A DNA stretch of 64,000 bases. Source: Allosalinactinospora lopnorensis. GTDB taxonomy: Bacteria > Actinomycetota > Actinomycetes > Streptosporangiales > Streptosporangiaceae. The translations under genes and the position numbers were made by a program. The notes beneath the pieces are model-generated. The model was not told the DNA's origin. It was given only the letters and a program-made list of their open reading frames with translations, and did not search any database. The DNA lies in the NCBI RefSeq assembly GCF_000981225.1, contig NZ_LAJC01000006.1:56784-120783 (forward strand). The letters run 5' to 3'. Shown here piece by piece: positions 27,276-37,213 of the stretch. Each line of letters opens with the position of its first letter. Position 1 is the first letter of the stretch.

Positions 27276-28772
27276 GTGAGTGACGTGCTGGACGATTCCT
27301 ACGACGACCTGCCCGAACAGATGCGCGTCCGGCGGGAGAAGCTGGACCGGCTGCAGGAGGAGGGGGTCGACCCCTTCCCCGTCGGTTTCCCCAGGACCAC
27401 CTCCATCGCGGAGGTGCGGGAGAACCACGGTGATCTCCCCCTGGATACCGGGACCGGTGAGCGGGTCGGGATCGTCGGCCGGGTCATGCTGTATCGCACC
27501 GGGGGCAAGCTGTGCTTCGCGACCGTGCGCGACGACTCCGCCGACATCCAGGTGATGATGTCGCTGGACAAGTTGGGCGAGGAGTCGCTGGCGGCCTGGA
27601 AGAGCGACATCGACCTCGGGGATCATGTCGGTGTCGAGGGCGAGGTCGTCACCTCGCGGCGCGGCGAGCTGTCGATCATGGCCGACAGTTGGAAGCTGAC
27701 CGCCAAGTGCCTGCGCCCGTTGCCGGAGAAGCACAAGGGGCTCACCGACCCCGAGGCGCGCGTCCGGCAGCGCTACGTCGACCTGATCGTCAACCCCGAG
27801 TCGCGGGAGATGGTACGGCGGCGTTCCGACGCGGTCCGCGCCCTGCGCGAGGGACTGAACAGCCGCGGTTACACCGAGGTCGAGACCCCGATGCTGCAGC
27901 CGGTGCACGGCGGTGCGACGGCGCGGCCGTTCACCACGCACATCAACGCCTACGACCTTGATCTCTACCTGCGCATCGCGCCGGAGCTCTACCTCAAGCG
28001 GCTTGTCGTCGGCGGGATCGAGAAGGTCTTCGAGATCAACCGGAACTTCCGGAACGAGGGGGCCGACTCCACGCACAACCCCGAGTTCACGATGCTGGAG
28101 TTCTACCAGGCCTACGCCGACTACAACGTGATGGCCGACATCACCCGCGAGCTGTTCCAGGAGGCGGCCCGCGCGGTGTTCGGCACGGCGGTGGTCGAGC
28201 GCCGCGGCGAGGAGTACGACCTCGGGGGCCGGTGGCCGCAGATCACGCTGTACGGCGCGGTGTCGGAGGCGCTGGGCGAGGAGATCACCCCGCGTACGCC
28301 CATCGAGGCGGTACGCAAGCTGTCCGACGCCCGGGGGATCGAGTGGAGCCCCGACTGGGGCCAGGGCAAGCTGGTCGAGCACCTCTTCGAGGAGCTCGTC
28401 GAGCACACCCTGATCCAGCCCACGTTCGTCCGGGACTTCCCGCTGGAGACGAGCCCGTTGACCCGCCGGCACCGCGAGGAGCCGCTGCTCACCGAGAAGT
28501 GGGACCTCATCGGGTTCGGGATGGAACTGGGCACCGGTTATTCCGAGCTCGTCGACCCCGTCGAGCAGCGACGCAGGCTCACCGAGCAGTCCCTGCTGGC
28601 GGCCGGCGGCGACGCCGAGGCCATGCAGCTCGACGAGGATTTCCTACAGGCGTTGGAGTATGGGATGCCGCCCTCCGGTGGGGTCGGTGTCGGCATCGAC
28701 CGGCTGCTCATGGCGTTCACCGGGAAGAACATTCGGGAAACGGTGCTTTTCCCCTTGGTGCGCCCCAGCTGA
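27276..28772 (+). CDS. lysS: Lysyl-tRNA synthetase, class II
   Basis: Charges tRNA-Lys. It is 498 residues from GTG 27276 (VSDVLDDSYDD), which fits the usual LysRS length; the frame is open further upstream but only as a shadow of coaX. The N-terminal OB-fold has GRVMLYRTGGKLCFATVRDD. Class II motif 1 is VETPMLQPVHGGATARPF, motif 2 is FEINRNFRNEGADSTHNPEF and motif 3 is GGVGVGIDRLLMAF with the ATP-binding Arg. No LysX-type extra domain is present. A small CCGCGC-GTT-GCGCGG hairpin follows the stop. Confidence 0.97.
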   Translation: MSDVLDDSYDDLPEQMRVRREKLDRLQEEGVDPFPVGFPRTTSIAEVRENHGDLPLDTGTGERVGIVGRVMLYRTGGKLCFATVRDDSADIQVMMSLDKLGEESLAAWKSDIDLGDHVGVEGEVVTSRRGELSIMADSWKLTAKCLRPLPEKHKGLTDPEARVRQRYVDLIVNPESREMVRRRSDAVRALREGLNSRGYTEVETPMLQPVHGGATARPFTTHINAYDLDLYLRIAPELYLKRLVVGGIEKVFEINRNFRNEGADSTHNPEFTMLEFYQAYADYNVMADITRELFQEAARAVFGTAVVERRGEEYDLGGRWPQITLYGAVSEALGEEITPRTPIEAVRKLSDARGIEWSPDWGQGKLVEHLFEELVEHTLIQPTFVRDFPLETSPLTRRHREEPLLTEKWDLIGFGMELGTGYSELVDPVEQRRRLTEQSLLAAGGDAEAMQLDEDFLQALEYGMPPSGGVGVGIDRLLMAFTGKNIRETVLFPLVRPS

Positions 28773-29424
28773 CCCGCGCGTTGCGCGGTTCGCTCCCCCC
28801 AGACGATCGGCGCCGGGCAGGGCCGGTATGTGGCAGGCGACACACCAGGTGGCCGACGGTCGCCTGCGCAGGGGTAAAACCCCTGGCCAACCCAGGTGTC
28901 TTAAGCGTCACTTTCAGAATACTCTTCGGTTTGTGGGGCGGGGGCGAACCGCCGTCTGAGTGAAGGTTATTTTCGCAGGTCAACGCTGTCGCTGTAGATT
29001 CTTGTTTTGATCTCAAGTAACTGTTTGTAGTAAAGAGTATGCTTACGGTTGCAATATAGACCTTGACGCCCTGTTCGCGTCCGCTTAGGTTTCGAAACGA
29101 GCGGAGATTCCGCGTGATTGCCGTAGTGGATCTATATGACGGTGAGTAAGGATGGCTGAACACGGCTCCGGCGGTGTCGGCCGTCCTTTGCCGAGTGCGC
29201 TGTCGCAGCGATCTGTCCGTCCCAGATCGGCGCGACCGGGCCCCGGATTCTCGCCGGCCCTGGAATCTCGTTTCTGTGCCAGGGGAACGAGGGCCCAGGC
29301 GGCCGACGTCCCATTCGGGGAACATCCCTTGCGCGCGTGTCAAGGGGCTTTGGCCTCTGCTCGACCGAGGTCTCTGCGGCGACGAGTTGATGTTCCGCAC
29401 TCACCACGGATGAGGGAGGACGGA
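28773..29424. other. Intergenic region, 652 bp, with A+T-rich leader
   Basis: After the lysS stop come CCGCGC-GTT-GCGCGG (about 28776-28790) and a perfect CAGGGGT-AAA-ACCCCTG hairpin (28869-28885). From about 28900 to 29150 the DNA is distinctly A+T-rich for this genome and holds the promoter listed separately. The remaining ~330 bp up to the LuxR-type gene form a long leader, unless an in-frame start at 29152 is used; its upstream codons do not look coding. No riboswitch class is recognised. Confidence 0.55.
29063..29091 (+). promoter_or_regulatory. Candidate housekeeping promoter upstream of the LuxR-type gene
   Basis: TTGACG (29063-29068), a 17-nt spacer and TAGGTT (29086-29091) fit the actinomycete principal-sigma consensus TTGACN-N17-TAGRTT closely. 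It points toward the LuxR-type HTH gene 330 bp downstream, implying a long 5' leader. It stands in an A+T-rich segment, a likely Lsr2 target by base composition. Confidence 0.55.
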
Positions 29425-29733
29425 GTGGAACAGGCCACACTCGTACGTCGTGCCGTCAAGGAACCGGGTATCGCACCGTTGCGTGATGGCATGGTGCCGT
29501 CGGTTCCTACGCCGTCGCGCGAGGGGATCCCGAACGTGCCGGTGGACCTGGCCGACGACGAGCTCCAGCTGCTGGCGGAGATCGCTACCGGGGTCACCAC
29601 GGACGTCGCCGCACGCCGACTGGAACTCAGCGCGCGCACGCTGCGCCGCAGGCTCCGTGCCATCTGCGACCAACTCGGGGTGAACACCCCGATAGAGGCG
29701 GTCGTCTGGGCCGCACGCAGGCAGCTGATCTGA
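29425..29733 (+). CDS. Small LuxR-type helix-turn-helix regulator
   Basis: A 102-residue protein. I chose GTG 29425 (VEQATLVRRAV), which sits behind GGGAGG; ATG 29410 is an alternative. The C-terminal ~60 residues form a GerE/LuxR-like HTH: LADDELQLLAEIATGVTTDV, AARRLELSARTLRRRLRAIC, then DQLGVNTPIEAVVWAARR. There is no receiver or ligand domain, so it is probably an orphan regulator. The conserved middle, EPGIAPLRDGMVPSVP, is shared with actinomycete proteins of this type near lsr2. Targets are unknown. Confidence 0.85.
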   Translation: MEQATLVRRAVKEPGIAPLRDGMVPSVPTPSREGIPNVPVDLADDELQLLAEIATGVTTDVAARRLELSARTLRRRLRAICDQLGVNTPIEAVVWAARRQLI

Positions 29734-29840
29734 CGGAGTGAAAGGGGAGGCGGCATGGCCTCCGCGGGCCGGATAGCCGTGGAGGGAAGCCGCCATTGAC
29801 CGCGCCGCGCGTTGGCGCAGACGAGTAATCTGGATCGGTA

Positions 29841-30371
29841 ATGCCGGTTATGCAGATCACCGTCCGCCGCGCGCGGACACGCGATGTCGTTCATATCCGC
29901 CGCCTTATCGACACGTTCAGTGGGGAGCGGCGTGTGCTCTCCAAGAACACGGTCAACCTCTACGAGGATGTCCAGGAGTTCTGGGTGGCGGAGGCCGACG
30001 ACGGTGTGCAGCGCACCGTCGTCGGTTGCGGCGCCCTCCACGTTCTCTGGGAGGACCTCGCCGAAGTGCGGACGGTCGCCGTGGACCCGGTCATGCAGGG
30101 GCACGGCATCGGCCACCGCCTTGTCGCCGAACTGCTGAGTGCCGCCCGGGAACTGGGCGTGCGCCGTGTGTTCTGCCTGACATTCGAGACCGGGTTCTTC
30201 GGGAAGCACGGCTTCGAGCCCATCCGAGGCACCCCGGTATCGCACCGCGTGTACGAGGAACTGCTGTGCTCCTATGACGAAGGCGTTGCGGAATTCCTCG
30301 ACCTGGAACGCGTCAAGCCCAACACCCTTGACAATACGAGGATGCTGCTCTACCTGGACGAGGGCGGCTGA
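29841..30371 (+). CDS. argA: Amino-acid N-acetyltransferase (GNAT, ArgA-like)
   Basis: Predicted to acetylate glutamate at the start of arginine synthesis, as for the short actinobacterial NAGS of the Rv2747 type. It is 176 residues from ATG 29841. The GNAT acetyl-CoA loop is VDPVMQGHGIGHRLVAELLS at about 79-98, preceded by DLAEVRTVAV. The downstream FCLTFETGFFGKHGFEPI segment and the tail are typical of that subgroup. The assignment to glutamate rests on family resemblance. It lies 107 bp after the LuxR-type gene, with no other arginine genes in view. Confidence 0.82.
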   Translation: MPVMQITVRRARTRDVVHIRRLIDTFSGERRVLSKNTVNLYEDVQEFWVAEADDGVQRTVVGCGALHVLWEDLAEVRTVAVDPVMQGHGIGHRLVAELLSAARELGVRRVFCLTFETGFFGKHGFEPIRGTPVSHRVYEELLCSYDEGVAEFLDLERVKPNTLDNTRMLLYLDEGG

Positions 30372-31402
30372 GGCGGTCGCGGCCCCTGCAGGGCACGGCC
30401 CTTCCCGGACGCCCGCGGCCTTACCGCTCCGGTGCCTCTTCGCTCGCGCGGCGGGGAAGAAGGGGACGGGATTCTTGAGGTCCCGGTGAATCCGCCATGA
30501 TAGCCTCCCCTTGGCCTTCTTCGGCCCTTACCCGGAATGACGTGCTAATCAGGGGCGTTCTCCCTGTTTATCGACGGTAGAGATCTCCGAGCGAAGCGGA
30601 CGACCCGAAACTTTCCGTCACGGGGCGGGAAGGAGTGAAGGATCTTCGCCTCGTTTTCGGGCCGCAAGCGGAACAGACCCGGCCGGGTCGGCATCGGATT
30701 GGTCCACTCTTCCCCTGCCATGCGAGGTGAGTGAAATCACCGGTACAAGAGGGGCAATCCCCTCCCGGGTGGCGCCTCCGCAGGGTTCGAGACCGTCGCA
30801 ATCTCCGCAGGACTGCAAGTACGGATATGCGTATCTGTGGAACTCTCCGTGCAGACCCGTCCAAAGCCCGTAGCGACCGGCTTGTCGGAAGTCGTGCCGC
30901 GGGCGCCTGTGGAAGGCCGATCTTGGTTCAAACCGTGTTGCAACGATCTCGCAACTTATAGATCCCCTTCGGGGGTTATGGCCACCGGTGTGAGTCGGAG
31001 GGATAAGGGCGGGTAATCTGTAGTTTGTGACCGAGAACGCTTCGGACGGCCTCTCGGGCCGGTTCCCGGTTGTGGGCGCGGAGCCGGGCGGATATACCTC
31101 TTCTCGTCCGGAGGTGAGCCGAATCGTTCACCAGCGGCTACTAAGAGTTGTCATTTCATCCCGGATTGAGCCCCGTGTCTTAAGGGAGTTCGTGAAGTCT
31201 CGGGCGGGCCGGCCCTGCAAGGCGGCGGTTTAGCGTCGTCCGAATGCCGTTCCGCCCCACGAGGGGTCGGGTCGGGCTCGTGCGGTGTCTATGATGTCGG
31301 GGTCCGCGGTCGTGGCCAGCTGAGCGGCCCGGTCCCGGAGCGCGAGTCAGCTACACCCCTACGTGGGGTAATTGCTGCATAAAGTAACAACAAGGAAGGG
31401 GT
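30372..31402. other. Intergenic region, 1,031 bp, no supportable gene
   Basis: The longest gene-free stretch in the window. Frames here are short, lack ribosome-binding sites and show no third-position bias. A 68-codon frame at 31027-31233 is the best of them and is not convincing. Visible structures are GTTGC/GCAAC around 30939-30957, a CCCC-TTCG-GGGG hairpin near 30964-30976, and ACCCC-TACGT-GGGGT at 31355-31369 just before the next gene. The base composition is lower in G+C than neighbouring coding DNA. A non-coding RNA or decayed insertion is possible but unproven. Confidence 0.5.
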
Positions 31403-31693
31403 GTGCGTTCGATGGTGGATGTTTTGTCGGCGCTGCTCCCGCCTGCTGTTGTCGCGACGGTCTTCTGCACGTTCATCATCAAGCTGCTCCGTAAGGAGAT
31501 GGCTCCGAGAACGTCGGATGGGCGGCTCGTCAAGGGAGCAGACGCAAACACCGCATCGAGTGCCGAAGCCGCCGATGCCGAAACGGTCTCTCAGGCGAAG
31601 AGCGATGCTGTTACAGCGGAAGAGGGGGCAAAGGGGGCGGAGAGGTCTTCCACGGAAGTCCGCGGTCCCGAACCCGGCTCCACTGACCGCTAA
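31403..31693 (+). CDS. Small single-pass membrane protein upstream of lsr2
   Basis: A 96-residue protein from GTG 31403 (or ATG 31412) behind AAGGAAGGG. Residues about 5-25 (DVLSALLPPAVVATVFCTFI) form one transmembrane helix followed by basic IIKLLRKEMAPR, giving an N-out, C-in topology by the positive-inside rule. The C-terminal ~60 residues are Ala/Glu/Ser-rich and probably disordered. No family is recognised. It is 218 bp upstream of lsr2 on the same strand, but a separate lsr2 promoter lies between them. Confidence 0.65.
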   Translation: MRSMVDVLSALLPPAVVATVFCTFIIKLLRKEMAPRTSDGRLVKGADANTASSAEAADAETVSQAKSDAVTAEEGAKGAERSSTEVRGPEPGSTDR

Positions 31694-31838
31694 CCGGCAA
31701 CGTGCGGGAATGGGATGCTCCACCCTAGTGTTAACCAGATCTGGCCTCCGCCATGGGGCCGGCGCCCTATGGCTGTAGTGTCGAGCTTTCGGCGATGACG
31801 GTGCCGGGATAGCCAAGATGATTTTGCCGGTCTGGGAA

Positions 31839-31867
31839 TTGTCTTTCGCCATCGCTCCCGATAGCTT
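31839..31867 (+). promoter_or_regulatory. Candidate lsr2 promoter
   Basis: TTGTCT (31839-31844), a 17-nt spacer and TAGCTT (31862-31867) lie 45 nt before the lsr2 start, followed by an A+T-rich TATATTTAGG. The fit to the housekeeping consensus is fair. The A+T-rich -10 area would suit autoregulation by Lsr2, which prefers such DNA. Confidence 0.5.
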
Positions 31868-31911
31868 TATATTTAGGTGCCGTCGCACCGCTATGTGAAA
31901 GGTTCGTATCC

Positions 31912-32244
31912 ATGGCACAAAAGGTTCAAGTGCTTCTCGTCGACGATCTCGACGGCGGCGAGGCGGAAGAGACGGTTTCGTTCGGGGTGGATGGGACCTC
32001 TTACGAAATCGACCTCAGCGCCAACAATGCCTCCAAGCTGCGTGAAGCGCTGGCTCCCTACGTTGAGGTCGCCCGCAAGGCGCCGCAGAAGACCGGTCGG
32101 GGCAAGCGCCAGCAGCGCAGCGCTCCCAGCCGTGAGCGCAGTGCCGAGATCCGTGCGTGGGCCAAGGCCGCGGGAAAGCAGGTCAACGAGCGTGGTCGTA
32201 TCCCGGCCGCCATTGTGGCCGAGTACGAGGCCGCTCAGCGCTGA
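31912..32244 (+). CDS. lsr2: Lsr2 nucleoid-associated protein
   Basis: H-NS-like DNA-bridging protein that silences A+T-rich and foreign genes. It is 110 residues from ATG 31912. The N-terminal dimerisation domain has KVQVLLVDDLDGGEAEETVS and VDGTSYEIDLSANNASKLRE. After a basic linker (GRGKRQQRSAPSRERSA), the C-terminal DNA-binding domain has EIRAWAKAAGKQVNERGRIP with the minor-groove-binding RGR. Length and layout match Mycobacterium and Streptomyces Lsr2. It is the usual neighbour of clpC, about 640 bp upstream. Confidence 0.97.
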   Translation: MAQKVQVLLVDDLDGGEAEETVSFGVDGTSYEIDLSANNASKLREALAPYVEVARKAPQKTGRGKRQQRSAPSRERSAEIRAWAKAAGKQVNERGRIPAAIVAEYEAAQR

Positions 32245-32537
32245 GAACGCACTCCGCACAGGATTCCCCACGCTGTGTAACCGCAGGGTGCGCCATGCTG
32301 GGAAAGCGCGCCCCGGAGCCGGGTTTACCCTCTGTGTGAGGCAGGCAGGGGCGGTCCCCTGCGTGGTTTCGCGGGGTTCTCGGACGAGGGAGGTCCCCGC
32401 GAGATCATGCCCCTCGAGGGATCGCGCTGCGATCGGATCCGCGGCACTGCGGCGATCCACCGGACGAGAGCGGAGCGTGCCCCAGTACCAGCCGAGTTGA
32501 ACGGTCCTCGAAGTCTCGGAAAATCCCCGCGAGGTGC

Positions 32538-32551
32538 GTTCGCTTAGAGCA
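32538..32551 (+). promoter_or_regulatory. ClgR-like operator, distal copy
   Basis: GTTCGC-TTAGA-GCA, one base off the GTTCGC-N5-GCG motif bound by ClgR, the activator of clp genes in Streptomyces and Corynebacterium. It lies 75 bp upstream of the better copy. Confidence 0.4.
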
Positions 32552-32576
32552 AATTAATCGAACGAATAAGCAGTCT

Positions 32577-32612
32577 GGCCCGTGTGCCCTCCCAGTTGGG
32601 GGCGCACGGGCC
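32577..32612 (+). terminator. Strong hairpin between lsr2 and clpC
   Basis: GGCCCGTGTGCC (32577-32588) pairs with GGCGCACGGGCC (32601-32612) over 12 bp with one G-U pair, and the inner CTCCC/GGG bases extend it. It probably ends the lsr2 transcript. It abuts the ClgR-like site directly. Confidence 0.6.
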
Positions 32613-32626
32613 GTTCGCTTGCGGCG
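32613..32626 (+). promoter_or_regulatory. ClgR operator upstream of clpC
   Basis: GTTCGC-TTGCG-GCG matches the published ClgR motif GTTCGC-N5-GCG exactly. It lies 6 bp before the GGAAC element of the putative stress promoter, a position suited to activation. This indicates ClgR control of clpC, inferred from motif and known clp regulation in actinomycetes. Confidence 0.6.
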
Positions 32627-32881
32627 TACTTGGAACACCGGAGGCCCGATGGGTAGTTGGATGAGGGTGAACGCCCTATCGTCGGGGAAAGTCTCTTGCA
32701 CGGATGGCTAGGGGAATGGTCATCGTGCGGATGTGTTCGTCGGGCCGGTCCGCGGAGCCGGGCGGCTTGGTGGACGGGTGCGGTAGCGCCCTCCAGGGGC
32801 TTCCCCTGAGGGGCCGGAATGCGGAAAGTGAGGGTCGGAACTTCCGTCCCTGCCTGACCGCTCTGTGAGGAGCGACGAGAC

Positions 32882-35401
<2,520 letters not shown>

Positions 35402-35426
35402 AACCGGTACGACGCATACGGCAGTG

Positions 35427-35455
35427 AAAGGGCGGCCCGAACGGGCCGCCCTTTT
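35427..35455. terminator. Bidirectional intrinsic terminator between clpC and mutY
   Basis: AAAGGGCGGCCC-GAAC-GGGCCGCCCTTTT: a perfect 12-bp stem with a 4-nt loop, flanked by A-run and T-run, so it can work for both the clpC (+) and mutY (-) transcripts. This is the clearest intrinsic terminator in the window. Confidence 0.9.
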
Positions 35456-35476
35456 CCCTCTCGTCTGTGCGTGAAG

Positions 35477-36352
35477 CTAGCCCGGAAGGGCGTAGACACC
35501 CTCCTCCAGAGGGTCCACGAGGCCGTCGGAGACAAGGGCGTCCAGCGCACGTTCGCGCTGGACGGCGTCGTCCCACACAGCGTCCAGAGCCGACTTCGGC
35601 ACCGGGCCGTCCGCGTCGCGGAGTACCGCCAGCAGCCGGCCCCGCACCTGGCGGTCGGTTCCGGCGTAGGTCTGGCCGCGCCGCGGCGGGCCGTCGTGGG
35701 CCGGCTTGCCGGCCAGCCGCCACGCGCACTGGTCGGCGACGGGGCAGTCGGCGCAGGCGGGGGAGCGTGCCGTGCACACCAGGGCGCCGAGTTCCATGAT
35801 CGCCACACCCCAGCGCACCGCCACGGAGGCGTCTGCGGGGAGCAGCGATTCGGCCAGGGCGGTCTCGGCTTTGGTCGGGGCTTTCGGCGGGTACTCCACC
35901 CCTGTGTGCGCTCGGGCCAGGACCCTGCGGACGTTGGTGTCCAGGATCGCGTGCCGCCCGCCGAAGGCGAAGCTCGCCACCGCGGCGGCCGTGTAGGAGC
36001 CGACGCCGGGAAGCGCGCGCAGCTCCTCGTATCCGCTGGGTACCTCGCCGCCGTGGTGTTCCACGATCGTCCGGGCGCACGCGTGCAGGTTCAGCGCGCG
36101 GCGCGGGTAGCCCAACCGGTTCCACATGCGCACGGCCTCACCAGAGGGCTCGGCCGCCAGGTCCGCCGGGGTCGGCCAGCGCCGCGTCCAGGCCTCCCAG
36201 GCGGGCAGTACCCGCGCGACGGGGGTCTGCTGCAGCATGATCTCGCTGACCAGGATGGACCACGGGGTGGCGTCGGATCGGCGCCAGGGAAGGTCGCGGG
36301 CGTTCGCCTGATACCAGGCCAGAATCGCTGTACTGTAGGGGTTCTCGTCCAT
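35477..36352 (-). CDS. mutY: A/G-specific adenine glycosylase
   Basis: Removes adenine mispaired with 8-oxoguanine. It is 291 residues from ATG 36352. The helix-hairpin-helix is LRALPGVGSYTAAAVASFAF, with catalytic E37 (SEIMLQQTPV) and D138 (ILDTNVRR). The iron-sulfur ligands C193, C200, C203 and C209 (C-x6-C-x2-C-x5-C) are intact. The C-terminal ~75 residues look like a winged helix (GRLLAVLRDADGPVPKSALD) rather than the NUDIX-like domain of E. coli MutY, consistent with the shorter length. It converges on clpC across a shared terminator. Confidence 0.95.
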   Translation of the reverse strand: MDENPYSTAILAWYQANARDLPWRRSDATPWSILVSEIMLQQTPVARVLPAWEAWTRRWPTPADLAAEPSGEAVRMWNRLGYPRRALNLHACARTIVEHHGGEVPSGYEELRALPGVGSYTAAAVASFAFGGRHAILDTNVRRVLARAHTGVEYPPKAPTKAETALAESLLPADASVAVRWGVAIMELGALVCTARSPACADCPVADQCAWRLAGKPAHDGPPRRGQTYAGTDRQVRGRLLAVLRDADGPVPKSALDAVWDDAVQRERALDALVSDGLVDPLEEGVYALPG

Positions 36353-36386
36353 ATGGGTTCAATGCGGGAATCGGCGGGTTGAGTAG

Positions 36387-37187
36387 GTGCTGCGTCCGCA
36401 GAACCGGAATACTACGCCCATGGCGTCAAGTGCTGGACACCCTGGACCTGTGAGTCCCGAGACGTATTGGAAGCGGCGTGTCTTCGTGCTGGCGGGATTG
36501 CTCCTTGTGGTGGCGCTGAGCGCCTATGCGTGCAACCTCGCCGACGGTACCGAACAGGCCGCCAACGATGATACCGATTCGTCACCGGAGTCCTCTCCGT
36601 CACCCAGTGTCCCACCCTCGCCGTCCCCCACTGCTGATGCGAGTCCGGACGACGATGAGGAGGAGGACCAAGAGGAGGACGAGGACGCGGCTGCCGAGGA
36701 CGAGGGCACCGGAGGCGGCGGAAGCGGGAGCGGCGGCTCCGGGGGAGCGGGCGGCAGCGGTGGCGGCGGCGCCGCGGCCGCCCAGGAGGAGCCGGCGGAC
36801 CCGTGCCGGCCGCAGGACGTCGTGGTGACCATGAAGACCGACGAGGAGGACTACGCCTGGGACGACAAGCCCGAGATCGAGCTCACCGTCGTCAACACCG
36901 GTGACCGGGCCTGCACAGTCGACACCGGCCCGAAGAGCATGGAGGTGCGGATCACCTCCGGCGACGACCGCGTCTTCTCGACCGCCGACTGCGTCAAGGG
37001 CAGCGGGGCCGACAACGAGCGGTTGAGCCGCGGGGTCCCCCACACCACGACCGTCACCTGGGACCGCAAGCGCTCCTGGAAGGACTGCCGCGACCGCGAC
37101 GCCAACGCCTCGTCCGGCACTTACGTCGCGAGCCTGCACGGCGACTACTCCGAGGGGGCCGAGAAACAGGTGTTCCGGCTCAACTGA
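36387..37187 (+). CDS. Secreted or membrane-anchored DUF4232-like protein
   Basis: A 266-residue protein; the start may be GTG 36387 or ATG 36420. A single hydrophobic anchor (about residues 30-48, FVLAGLLLVVALSAYACNLA) is followed by a Ser/Pro, acidic and then poly-Gly linker (about 60-130). The C-terminal ~130 residues form a beta-rich domain with VVVTMKTDEEDYAWDDKPEI, two cysteines and TVVNTGDRACTVDTGPKSME, resembling DUF4232/immunoglobulin-like domains of actinobacterial cell-surface proteins. There is no clear lipobox. It is divergent from mutY by 34 bp and converges with radA. Confidence 0.7.
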   Translation: MLRPQNRNTTPMASSAGHPGPVSPETYWKRRVFVLAGLLLVVALSAYACNLADGTEQAANDDTDSSPESSPSPSVPPSPSPTADASPDDDEEEDQEEDEDAAAEDEGTGGGGSGSGGSGGAGGSGGGGAAAAQEEPADPCRPQDVVVTMKTDEEDYAWDDKPEIELTVVNTGDRACTVDTGPKSMEVRITSGDDRVFSTADCVKGSGADNERLSRGVPHTTTVTWDRKRSWKDCRDRDANASSGTYVASLHGDYSEGAEKQVFRLN

Positions 37188-37213
37188 GCATGCCGGCCCT
37201 CCCTCCGGCGGGG

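Larger units (their letters stand above)
32245..32881. other. Intergenic region between lsr2 and clpC, 637 bp
   Basis: Holds the lsr2 terminator-like hairpin and two ClgR-like operators (listed separately). A GGAAC at 32632-32636 and GTT at 32656-32658 (19-nt gap) resemble a stress ECF/SigR promoter with slightly long spacing. The clpC start has a TGAGGAG ribosome-binding site. About 220 bp remain between that promoter and clpC, giving a long leader with a repeated AGGGGCTTCCCCTGAGGGGCC stem-like stretch near 32797-32817. No gene is supported. Confidence 0.55.

Noticed and set aside
30775..30795. GGGTTCGAGACC resembling a tRNA T-arm
   Set aside because: The flanks do not pair into a cloverleaf; coincidental.
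31027..31233. 68-codon frame upstream of the small membrane protein
   Set aside because: No ribosome-binding site, no codon bias and no recognisable family.
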